From Paenibacillus_S sp043945595 (GTDB lineage Bacteria; Bacillota; Bacilli; Paenibacillales; NBRC-103111): a DNA stretch of 64,000 nucleotides. Of the stretch, positions 28,196-35,688 are shown one piece after another. Location of the stretch: the NCBI RefSeq assembly GCF_043945595.1, contig NZ_JBIFNP010000001.1:930001-994000 (forward strand). The letters are read 5' to 3'. Each line of letters begins with the position of its first letter. Positions within the stretch are counted from its first letter, which is position 1. The notes under the pieces were generated by a model, which saw only the letters and a list, made by a program, of their open reading frames with translations, did no database searches and was not told the origin of the DNA. Position numbers and translations under genes: made by a program.

Positions 28196-28317
28196 GGAAG
28201 AAGGGGACGGGGTGGAGGAGCGAAGCGTTCGCCTTTGAAATCGGGAGTTATCCTCTGCCTGTGACAATTCAAGGACTCCCGATTTCAACAGCGGCCGGAA
28301 CCCCGTCCCCTTCTTCC
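28196..28317. ncRNA. structured repeat/RNA element, copy 1
   Basis: Outer helix A is an 18-bp perfect pairing (28196-28213 with 28300-28317). Inner helix B is a 14-bp perfect pairing (28235-28248 with 28275-28288) that begins TTG and ends CAA, closing a 26-base loop. Between the helices the 5' side reads GCGAAGCGTTCGCCTTTG, where GCGAA and TTCGC can form a small hairpin; the 3' side reads CAACAGCGGCCGGAA. A second copy at 29871-30000 has the same joining sequences but different helices. It lies between the convergent ndh operon and hemQ. The strand of action is not known. Long perfect hairpins of this kind could also be DNA repeats. Confidence 0.7.
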
Positions 28318-28371
28318 GCAGCCCCAGCCGTCCAGCTCTTCCCAAAGCTCCATGCCTTTTTGAATCAACCC

Positions 28372-29118
28372 TTACAATTTCAACATAGCCGCCATCTTCT
28401 CTTCGTTCAGCAGATTGCCTACGTAGAAATCGCCGAACTCGCCGAAGCGTGCGCTGGTTTCGTCAAAGCGCATTTCGTAGACGATTTTTTTGAACTGCAG
28501 CGCGTCCTCGGAGAAGAGGGTAACGCCCCATTCCCAATCATCCAATCCGACGGAGCCGGTAATGATCTGTTTGATCTTGCCCGCATAATTGCGGCCGATC
28601 ATGCCGTGAGCCCGCATGAAATTGCGGCGCTCTTCCGTGGAGAGCATGTACCAGTTATCGCTGCCCTCGCGGCGCTTGTTCATCGGATAGAAGCATACGT
28701 GCTTGGCTTTAGGAAGCGTCGGCTTCAAACGAGCCAAAATATCCGGATCCTGCATCGGATCGCTGCCCGGCTTCGCCATATAGCTGCTCAGCTCGACGAT
28801 GGACACATAAGAGTAAGTCGGGATCGTCACTTGAGCAAAGATCGTTTTGTTAAATGCCGTTTCCAGCTCGCTCAATTCTTCCAGCGTTTCACGCAAATGC
28901 ATAAACATGAAATCCGCTTTTTGCCCGACAATGGAATAAAAAGCGGTGCTGCCCTGCTTTTGATCCTCAACGCCTTGATATTGGCTCAGCAGGCTGTACA
29001 GCTCGTCCTCCGCACGGTTTCTTTCCTGCTGGGATAAGCTTTTCCAGGCTGTCCAATCGATCGCGCGGAAATCATGGAGCGCATACCAGCCTTCCAAAGT
29101 TTGAACCGCTTCACTCAT
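28372..29118 (-). CDS. hemQ: coproheme decarboxylase (chlorite-dismutase family)
   Basis: Makes haem b from coproheme in the Gram-positive haem pathway. The 248-residue protein has the conserved CFYPMNKRR segment, whose Tyr is the catalytic residue in HemQ, and the haem-ligand His in RRNFMRAHG. AAAGGAGTG precedes the ATG at 29118. It stands alone, with the structured element copy 1 beyond its 3' end. It supplies haem for CtaA and the succinate dehydrogenase cytochrome encoded in this window. Confidence 0.94.
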   Translation of the reverse strand: MSEAVQTLEGWYALHDFRAIDWTAWKSLSQQERNRAEDELYSLLSQYQGVEDQKQGSTAFYSIVGQKADFMFMHLRETLEELSELETAFNKTIFAQVTIPTYSYVSIVELSSYMAKPGSDPMQDPDILARLKPTLPKAKHVCFYPMNKRREGSDNWYMLSTEERRNFMRAHGMIGRNYAGKIKQIITGSVGLDDWEWGVTLFSEDALQFKKIVYEMRFDETSARFGEFGDFYVGNLLNEEKMAAMLKL

Positions 29119-29492
29119 GTAAAAACACTCCTTTATATGTAATCATTTTGACTCGCCGTACCGGAACGGGCGGATACGCATGATCCGGCGGAAGAGAGAT
29201 GAAACATCCGCTGAACGCGGCTGCTCTTCATGCGGCCGGCTCTCATGCCCTGGTGCCTAATTAATTCGTATAAGTGCCCCCGCAGACCGAAAAACCTCAG
29301 GGAGGTTGATCTCATTGTATCGAAATCGTACCTAAAGGGCAAATGAACGCTTTGTAACCGAACCTGCCCCCAAATCGGTTCTTTTATGCAAGTTCATGAA
29401 GCGTTCACTTTACCGGAGTGGAAATTTTATATAAAATAAACATAACTGTACACTGCGGTTTGTGAGGATAAGAAAAGAAGGAGTTGGCGGTT
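29119..29492. other. intergenic region between hemQ and yuiB
   Basis: About 370 bases holding the divergent promoters of hemQ and yuiB. A minus-strand open frame at 29133-29342 has no ribosome site or family character. The sequence from 29420 to 29450 is AT-rich (TTTTATATAAAAT) and may contain the yuiB -10, but no good -35 was found. Confidence 0.4.
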
Positions 29493-29777
29493 TTGCTGCA
29501 ATTAATGATTGTAACCGTGCTGCTGTTCGTATTGTTCTTCGGTCTCGGTTTTATACTAAACATGCTGATGAAGACGACTTGGTTCCCGATTTACGGATAT
29601 ATTGCTTTGGTCATCGGATTGGTTATCTATTGGGGCTGGGAAACGGGCTCGCTGGCTTCCAATCTATCGGAGTATGCGGTAGCGGATTATATCCCGGCTA
29701 TCGGCGGACTGATCGGCGCCGTATTAAGCGGATACACGATTAAAGCGCTGCGCGAGAAAGGCTACAAGATGTTTTAA
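29493..29777 (+). CDS. yuiB: YuiB-family small membrane protein
   Basis: A 94-residue membrane protein with three hydrophobic segments. The pattern VLLFVLFFGLGFILNMLMKTTW followed by a C-terminal IKALREKGYKMF end matches B. subtilis YuiB (shared LFFVLFFGIGFLLNM-type helix and the K-x-GYxMF end). The function is unknown. A TTG at 29484 lies too close to AAGGAG; the TTG at 29493 is nine bases from it and was chosen. In B. subtilis yuiB is also near yumB. Confidence 0.8.
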   Translation: MLQLMIVTVLLFVLFFGLGFILNMLMKTTWFPIYGYIALVIGLVIYWGWETGSLASNLSEYAVADYIPAIGGLIGAVLSGYTIKALREKGYKMF

Positions 29778-29870
29778 ACTGTTGAAGCACTTGCGAGCGT
29801 GCGGATTGTTCTGTAAAGGTACAAGCAATGGGAAGAAGGCTTCTGTATTTTTAGAGGTCACTGAAAACTA

Positions 29871-30000
29871 GCGGAGAGTACGGAATCGTTCTGTAGAAGC
29901 GAAAGCGTTCGCCTTTGTCCCTGGATTTCAACCGCTGCAAGCGGAATATAATCAGAGAAATCCAGGGGCAACAGCGATCGGAAGAATGTTCCGTACTCGC
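29871..30000. ncRNA. structured repeat/RNA element, copy 2
   Basis: Helix A pairs 29876-29892 with 29983-29998 (GAGTACGGAA/TTCCGTACTC plus a bulged extension). Helix B pairs 29915-29928 with 29958-29971 (14 bp, one G-U), again starting TTG and ending CAA. A third small helix CCGCT/AGCGG lies in the terminal loop at 29932-29944. The joining segments GCGAAAGCGTTCGCCTTTG (5') and CAACAGCGATCGGAA (3') repeat those of copy 1 almost exactly, while none of the helix sequence is shared. It ends 61 bases before the ywbE start and may lie in its leader. Confidence 0.7.
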
Positions 30001-30060
30001 AGCAATGACTTTTTCATCGAGCTTAAAAAGCGCGGCTTGGCAGAAAGGATGGAGACAGCA

Positions 30061-30258
30061 ATGAACGGACAGCTGCGTAAAGATGTCGTGCCCGGAAGAC
30101 GGGTGCACATTGTGCAAAAGCAGGACCAGCGGACGGGCAAGCTGACGGAGGGCGTGGTCAAAGATATTTTGACCAATTCCCCGACGCACCCGCATGGAAT
30201 TAAAGTAAGGCTGACCGACGGGATCGTCGGCAGGGTGAAACAGATTTTAAACGATTAA
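30061..30258 (+). CDS. ywbE: YwbE/DUF2196 family protein
   Basis: A 65-residue basic protein. KQDQRTGKLTEGVVKDILT and SPTHPHGIKVRL are almost identical to B. subtilis YwbE; the fold resembles a small beta-barrel (KOW-like) and nucleic-acid binding has been suggested for the family, without proof. A GGAG site lies seven bases before the ATG at 30061; upstream in-frame starts would run into the structured element. It stands alone on the plus strand ahead of dnaB. Confidence 0.88.
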   Translation: MNGQLRKDVVPGRRVHIVQKQDQRTGKLTEGVVKDILTNSPTHPHGIKVRLTDGIVGRVKQILND

Positions 30259-30387
30259 GCATATGATCATATTCCAAATCATGGGGGCGGAACTCCATGA
30301 TTTTTTCATTCTTTTTCATGCTCTCAGGTGTCGATTTATGTGGTAAAATGGAGAGTAAGACGCTAGACCAAAGATGGGATTGAGTAA

Positions 30388-31891
30388 ATGAGAATTACGA
30401 ATATGCTGCATTTTTCGGAGTATCACCGTTTTGTCGTGATGCGTGATTTTTCGTTAAGCAGTCTGGATATGAAGATGCTGTCCACAATTTATCAGCCGAT
30501 GATCGGAGCCTATGCGGTCAGTCTGTACCATACGCTGTTCCTTCAGCTTCCGGCCGATAAGGTCGGAAGCTCGTTAATGGAGCAGCAGCGGAAGCTGTTT
30601 CTCGCGCTGGAGCTCGAATCGAGCGAAACGGGCCGCAAATTTTTTATTGAACAGACATCCAAGCTGGAAGCGGTCGGGCTCCTTAGGACGACCCGGAGAT
30701 TCGTCGAGGCTTCGGATGATTATGTGTATGAGTATACGCTGTTCGCGCCGCTTACGCCGGGCGAATTTTTCAAGAACCAGCATTTGACGCTGCTGCTGCG
30801 GGATAAAGTTGGCAAATATATGGTATTTTCCCTTCGGGACGAGCTGCTGCTGCCGGAGCCCGAGGAGCTTAAGGCATCGAACTCGGAGAACTTGTCCGTG
30901 CCGTTCTACGAGCTGTTCCGCTTGAATACGCAGGTTGTCGATCTGGAGCTGGAGCAGGCTCTATTCGAATCCGCGGCGTCCCGGCCTGCCGAGGCAAGAC
31001 CGGAGGTCGCGATCAAGGGCTTCCAGTACTCGGATATCATCATGCATTTTCCGCGGGAGTCCTACAACCGCTCCTTTGTCGAGCGGCTTAAATACGAGCC
31101 GGAGCAGATGGCCCAAATTAATTTTGTCGCCAAGAAATACGGCTTGTATTTGACGGATATGTGCCGTCTGCTCGACGAGGAAGGGGTATTCGCCCCGGAC
31201 GGCTCGCTGCTGCTGGAGCTTCTTCAGCATAAAGCGAACCTGGTGTTCCGCCAGGATAAGAAGCGCAGCGAGGAACGGGCGAGATACCGCTCCAAGGTGG
31301 AGCAGGAAGCCGCAGGAAAAGGTGCCGCCGGGGCTGATGAGCCGGCAGAGGAAAAGTCCGTCGAGATGGAGTACTACCTTGAGGTGCCGGATATTTTCCA
31401 AGGAGAATGCAATCAGCATCAATACAACTATATTTTGCGCAATGAGCCTTACATGTACCTGCTGGAAAAGATTTTTTCCAAAGGGACGGTACCGGACGGC
31501 TTGCTGGATACGCTCGCCAAGGTGGACTTGAATTACGGCTTGAGCGAGGAAGTCATTAATGTACTTATCCATTTTTTATATATGAATAAGCGCTCGTGGT
31601 CCGAAGGCGTCCATCGAGTTCAGCGTGACGGATATGCTGGCCAAGCAGGTCGGCACCTACGAGCAGGCGGTGCAGTATATCCGCGAGCAGACGAAGTATA
31701 AGGAAAGCAAGACTCCGGCGCGCAACAGCCGCGGGACGTCGGCGGCCGGCACGCGCGGCAGCGGAACCAGGGGCAAGCAGCAGAAGCCGGTGCTGCCGAT
31801 CGTCGAGGACAAGCCTGCAGCGAATGCGCGCAGTGCGGAGGAACGCGAAGCGATGCGGCGCAGAGCGCAGCTGCTGGACGGCAAAGTATAA
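30388..31891 (+). CDS. dnaB: replication initiation and membrane attachment protein DnaB (one-base insertion)
   Basis: A primosome protein that brings the DnaC helicase to DnaA or PriA complexes at the membrane. About 500 residues. The N-terminal winged-helix part begins near FSEYHRFVVMRDF, and the C-terminal DnaB_2 domain is recognisable as YLEKIFSKGTVPDGLLDTL-like sequence. The frame breaks at 31600-31609 (TCCGAAGGCG); removing one base gives SWSEASIEFSVTDMLAKQVG, the expected continuation, and a basic Ser/Thr/Gly-rich tail follows. This gene is essential in relatives, so the break is probably an error in the sequence. dnaI follows, as in B. subtilis. Confidence 0.87.
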
Positions 31892-32002
31892 CTTCTCCAG
31901 AGACAGCCACGACTTAAATAAAGTTAAAGACTTGCGTGCGATAGAGCCGGAAGGGGCAGAGCCGCGTTCGCGGCCCCATCACCCGGAAAGGAGTGAATTT
32001 GA

Positions 32003-32960
32003 ATGGAATCACTCGGCGATGTGTTAAAATCGATTCCGAATCATAAATACCGGCAGCAGGCGGAGGAACGGGTCAAGCAAATTATGGCCGATCCGCTCGT
32101 ACGGAAGCTGCAGGATAAATACCCGATGCTGGATGAATATACGATGCGGATCAATATGAACCGGCTGTACCAGTACGTTACCGAGTACCGCAGCTGTTCG
32201 AACTGCCCGGGGCTCGACCGCTGTCCGAATGATTTTACAGGGCATTATACGATGATTACGGTCGAAGAGGAGAACGGCAGAGTCTCGCTGTACGATCAGA
32301 AGGTTTCCTGTAAAAAGTTTATCGCCCAGCAGACGCAGGAGGCGGTACGCGGACGCATCCGCAGCTTTTATGTCGATGAACGGGCCTTGTCCCAGGGCTA
32401 TTCCTCTATGGAGATTTTCGATAAAGACCCGGAACCGGGAGGAAGCGGTGAACCGGCTGATCCGGTACATTTTGCAAACGAAGGAAGAGGGGCTGCAGAA
32501 AACCGGGCTGTATTTGGCAGGCAGCTTCGGCACCGGCAAAACGTTCCTGATGTGCTATTTGCTACATGAGCTCGCAAAGAGCGGATACACCGGCGCTATC
32601 GTATATATGCCGGATTTTGCGGAAGACCTGAAGGCGATGTTCCAGGACCCGATGCAGCTGAAGGAAACCATTGACGCTTTGAAGGATACGGATTTGCTCG
32701 TATTTGACGATATCGGCGCGGAGAACCTGAATCCATGGCTTCGGGATCATGTCATGGGTTCGATTCTCAATTACCGGATGAACCGGAAGCCGACGTTTTT
32801 CACCTCCAATCACGATCTGAACGCGTTGGAGCAGCATTTCAGCTTTACAAGCAAGGATGGAGACGAGGAGTTCAAAGGAAGACGGATTATGGACCGCATC
32901 CGCCCGTTCGTGGAAACGATCTTGGTGAACGGGTATAACAAACGGGGCGGCCAGCGATAG
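32003..32960 (+). CDS. dnaI: primosomal helicase loader DnaI (one-base insertion)
   Basis: An AAA+ ATPase that loads the replicative helicase; about 318 residues. The N-terminal domain has zinc-ligand-type residues in CSNCPGLDRC and VSCKKF. The Walker A is GSFGTGKTF and the Walker B is LLVFDDIGAE. The frame breaks at GGAACCGG (32431-32438) between the two domains; removing one base gives DPDREEAVNRLIRYI. AAAGGAGTG precedes the ATG. It follows dnaB by 110 bases and is closed by a terminator. Confidence 0.9.
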
Positions 32961-32975
32961 ATGGGAATGAAAATA

Positions 32976-33022
32976 AAGCCCGGTCCTTTACCTGTATGGG
33001 AGAGGATCGGGCTTCTATTTTT
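32976..33022 (+). terminator. terminator after dnaI
   Basis: AAGCCCGGTCCT pairs with AGGATCGGGCTT with one mismatch, followed by a T-rich stretch (CTATTTTT). Confidence 0.8.
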
Positions 33023-33094
33023 GGCGGTCACGCTTACGCTCGGGGCGCTGCACCGTTCCACTCCATGCTGATCTCGTAAAAAAAGTCCTCCCCG

Positions 33095-33103
33095 TTACCA
33101 AAC
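33095..33103 (+). repeat. left target-site duplication of the IS1182-type element
   Basis: TTACCAAAC here is repeated exactly at 34786-34794 on the other side of the element. Confidence 0.88.
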
Positions 33104-33152
33104 GAGGCCACTGAAGAACTTACGTTTTTTCGGTGAGTCCAGGCGTTAGGCG

Positions 33153-33202
33153 AAAAAAATGCGGCACCTGTTCCGATTTTCTCGGAGGGTACCGCATTTT
33201 TC
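33153..33202. terminator. terminator inside the insertion sequence
   Basis: AAAAAAATGCGGCACC pairs with GGTACCGCATTTTT around a 19-base loop, downstream of the transposase stop; it may also block transcription entering from outside. Confidence 0.75.
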
Positions 33203-33222
33203 ATAGGGCTTTACGCTATTTT

Positions 33223-34683
33223 TTAGTCAGCCAGTTTCAATATCCGCTTTAAGTTTACTGCGAATATGGCCATAGCTCCTTGTATCTGCATGCCTAACAG
33301 ACCCGAGGACGTGGCTACGTCGTACCCGTGCCGGTGCTTAAGTTCGCTGTTTTTGGCCTCGATCTTGTACCGTTCTTTCGCCTTCTCTTTGAAATACTCC
33401 GTTTCCTGGAATGCCATCTGCTCGGCGTGCTCCCCGGATTTAATGCTCACCGAGTACGTTTTACTTTTAGAGCCCTCCTTGTAGCATCCTTCTTTGAAGG
33501 GGCATCGTTTGCATAGCTCCACATCGAAATAGTAAGTGTCCTTTTGGTTTTTGCTGATTCCCTTTTTTCCTGTCCGCGCTTTCCGAATCGCCATATGGCC
33601 TGCCTTGCATACATACATGCCTGCATCTTTATTGAATTCGAATTCATCTTCCTTTTTGCGCATACCCTGGGTGATTTGTGGGTTAAGCCGGGAGACGAGT
33701 TCAATCTGATTTTCCTTGCTGTATGCGATGTTTTCTTTTTCCGAATAGGCCATATCGCCAATTACCGTCTTTACATCCATGCCCGCAGCCTTGCTTTTCT
33801 CGATGAGCGATTGCAACTGCTTGCCATCGTTCTTCTCTCCGGTCGTTACAATTGCCGCCGTAATGATTCGTTCCTCACTCATGGCAATATGCGTCTTATA
33901 GCCAAAAAACGAGGAATCTGCACTCTTGTGGCCGACGCGCGCATCCTGATCTTGCGAGATGCGCAGTTGTTCTATGTCATCCTCGACGGTCTCTTTTAGC
34001 AGATTCAACGGTTCTGTAATCTTAGGCAGTTGGGCGATACCAAGCCCGGTTTCGGTAACCTCGATGAGCTTCTGGCAATAGTCGATCTCGGCCTCGAGCG
34101 TATCCACGGCGTTCTTGGCAGGTAGCTTCCCCTTCAGCGATTCGTCGATAGAGTAGATGGCTTTTCGCAATTTGCGGGAACGGTCCTGTAAAATCTCCCT
34201 CGGTGATTTCTGGTTATAACGGGCTTTTGTATGCGTCGCGTCCACGATGATGGAGGTGCTCGTTAAAATCCCTTGCGCAGTAGCTAGTTCAACTGTCTTG
34301 CCGATGAGCAGATCCAGCAGATCCATGTTTTTTAACCGCAACTTGCGGAACTTCGTAAGGGAGCTCGGGTCGATGACGGCTTCTTCCGGAGCCATCTGAA
34401 GGAAGTATTTAAAAGACATATCGTACCGGGAGCGCTCGACCAGATCCACGTCCGACACCTCGAAAATAGCTTTCAGAAGCAGATATTTAAACATCCGCAA
34501 CGGATCGATGGCGTTACGGCCGTTGTCCAAACAGTAGTTAGCTTTCAATTCGTCGTAGACGAAGGAGAAGTCAACCAGCTCATTTATCTGGCGTAGCATG
34601 TTGTCTTTCGGCACGATGAGGTCATATAGCGCTGTGTATGGGCTTAATGCAAAAGAAAGTTGAGGCTGGAACATGGTCTTCAC
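33223..34683 (-). CDS. IS1182-family transposase (DDE)
   Basis: A 486-residue DDE transposase. The N-terminal DUF772 region begins FQPQLSFALSPYTALYDLI and includes RNAIDPLRMFKYLLLK. The first catalytic Asp is in IIVDATHTKARY, the second in VIGDMAYS, and the Glu lies in the C-terminal KNSELKHRHGYD region. A cysteine cluster CKRCPFKEGC is typical of the group. The frame is intact and full length, so the element may still be active. Confidence 0.92.
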   Translation of the reverse strand: MKTMFQPQLSFALSPYTALYDLIVPKDNMLRQINELVDFSFVYDELKANYCLDNGRNAIDPLRMFKYLLLKAIFEVSDVDLVERSRYDMSFKYFLQMAPEEAVIDPSSLTKFRKLRLKNMDLLDLLIGKTVELATAQGILTSTSIIVDATHTKARYNQKSPREILQDRSRKLRKAIYSIDESLKGKLPAKNAVDTLEAEIDYCQKLIEVTETGLGIAQLPKITEPLNLLKETVEDDIEQLRISQDQDARVGHKSADSSFFGYKTHIAMSEERIITAAIVTTGEKNDGKQLQSLIEKSKAAGMDVKTVIGDMAYSEKENIAYSKENQIELVSRLNPQITQGMRKKEDEFEFNKDAGMYVCKAGHMAIRKARTGKKGISKNQKDTYYFDVELCKRCPFKEGCYKEGSKSKTYSVSIKSGEHAEQMAFQETEYFKEKAKERYKIEAKNSELKHRHGYDVATSSGLLGMQIQGAMAIFAVNLKRILKLAD

Positions 34684-34785
34684 CCTTCCGACGTATTACT
34701 TTAAAGTATACAAGAAAAAAGGCACAGCGCCCTCAAAATATTGAGAGTCTGTACCTTTTCATTAACGGACTTTTTCAGTGGCCTC

Positions 34786-34794
34786 TTACCAAAC
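34786..34794 (+). repeat. right target-site duplication of the IS1182-type element
   Basis: TTACCAAAC, identical to 33095-33103. Confidence 0.88.
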
Positions 34795-34821
34795 GGGGAA
34801 GACCTTAGTCGCCGGTTAAGC

Positions 34822-34968
34822 TTAGCGCATCATAACTTGAATGACCGTTGCGATGATGCCAATGAGAAACAGCACGCCGAAGAATACGCCAAAGCCTGTA
34901 GTCACGTCCTGGAAGTCATTAGTCGGCTCTTCCATTACGTGCAGTTCGGGATGTTTCGGATCGTTCAT
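34822..34968 (-). CDS. small single-span membrane protein (YqzM-like)
   Basis: A 48-residue protein starting MNDPKHPELHVMEEPTNDF with one membrane segment (GVFFGVLFLIGIIATVIQV). AAGGAGGGT precedes the ATG at 34968 at good spacing. The arrangement of a short acidic N-terminus and one helix near the end resembles B. subtilis YqzM, but the match is weak and the function is unknown. Its own terminator has been split by the insertion sequence downstream. Confidence 0.68.
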   Translation of the reverse strand: MNDPKHPELHVMEEPTNDFQDVTTGFGVFFGVLFLIGIIATVIQVMMR

Positions 34969-35156
34969 GGGATTACCCTCCTTGAGCAAATCGACATCGT
35001 TTGCCTAATTCTAGTTATGCTTAGTATAACCAACTTTCAAGATAAATGTAAAGAATGCGAAAGTGACAATTATGCGACTTTTGGAAATTTGGCGGTGATT
35101 GTGTGTCCGTAGCCGTCATGGCAGAAGTGGAAACGATTCGCCAGCCCCGGAAGCGG

Positions 35157-35184
35157 TTGAAAATAGGGTGCATTGTGGTATACT
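35157..35184 (+). promoter_or_regulatory. probable trxA promoter
   Basis: TTGAAA (35157-35162), a 16-base spacer and TATACT (35179-35184), 46 bases before the trxA start codon. Confidence 0.55.
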
Positions 35185-35230
35185 TTACATGTTGACAACA
35201 TTTTTTTCGGAGTGGAAGGAGAATAAGCAT

Positions 35231-35548
35231 ATGGCAATCGTAAATGTATCTGACCAATCTTTCAAAAGCGACGTTGAAGGATCCGGTACGGTTCTTGTTG
35301 ATTTCTGGGCTCCATGGTGCGGACCTTGCAAAATGATCGCGCCTATACTTGAAGAGCTGGACAAAGAGTTGGGGGACAGTGTGAAAATTGCAAAAGTCAA
35401 TGTGGATGACAATCCGGAATCCGCAGCGCGCTTTGGCGTCATGAGTATCCCGACATTGATCGTATTCAAAGACGGTCAACCGGTGGATAAAATCGTAGGC
35501 TTCCAATCCAAGGATGCGCTGAAAGGCGTTATTACACGCAACCAATAA
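35231..35548 (+). CDS. trxA: thioredoxin
   Basis: A 105-residue general protein disulfide reductase. The active site is WCGPC near residue 29 and the cis-Pro is in SIPTLIVF near residue 74. The ATG at 35231 follows GGAG at eight bases; longer readings upstream lack the family start. uvrC follows after 140 bases, as in B. subtilis. A terminator separates them. Confidence 0.96.
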   Translation: MAIVNVSDQSFKSDVEGSGTVLVDFWAPWCGPCKMIAPILEELDKELGDSVKIAKVNVDDNPESAARFGVMSIPTLIVFKDGQPVDKIVGFQSKDALKGVITRNQ

Positions 35549-35572
35549 TTAGCGGTTGGATGAATTAAGATG

Positions 35573-35618
35573 AGAAAAAGCTCTTTTTCTGCTATGCTGA
35601 GAAAGAGCTTTTTTTTGT
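35573..35618 (+). terminator. terminator after trxA
   Basis: AAAAGCTCTTT pairs with AAAGAGCTTTT, followed by eight T. Confidence 0.85.
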
Positions 35619-35688
35619 ATCCTTAAGCGGCTGAAGCCGTATAGATACACGGGCGCGCTCCGGATTAAAGGGAGAGGGGAGCCGCGTC

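Larger units (their letters stand above)
33104..34785 (-). mobile_element. IS1182-family insertion sequence, complete, 1682 bp
   Basis: The ends are inverted repeats: GAGGCCACTGAA at 33104-33115 and its complement TTCAGTGGCCTC at 34774-34785, with partial matching a few bases further. A 9-bp direct repeat flanks the element, which shows transposition. One intact transposase gene fills it. Joining the flanks removes the element and leaves a terminator-like palindrome, so it sits in the loop of the former terminator of the minus-strand gene at 34822-34968. No other copy or fragment is visible in this window. Confidence 0.9.
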
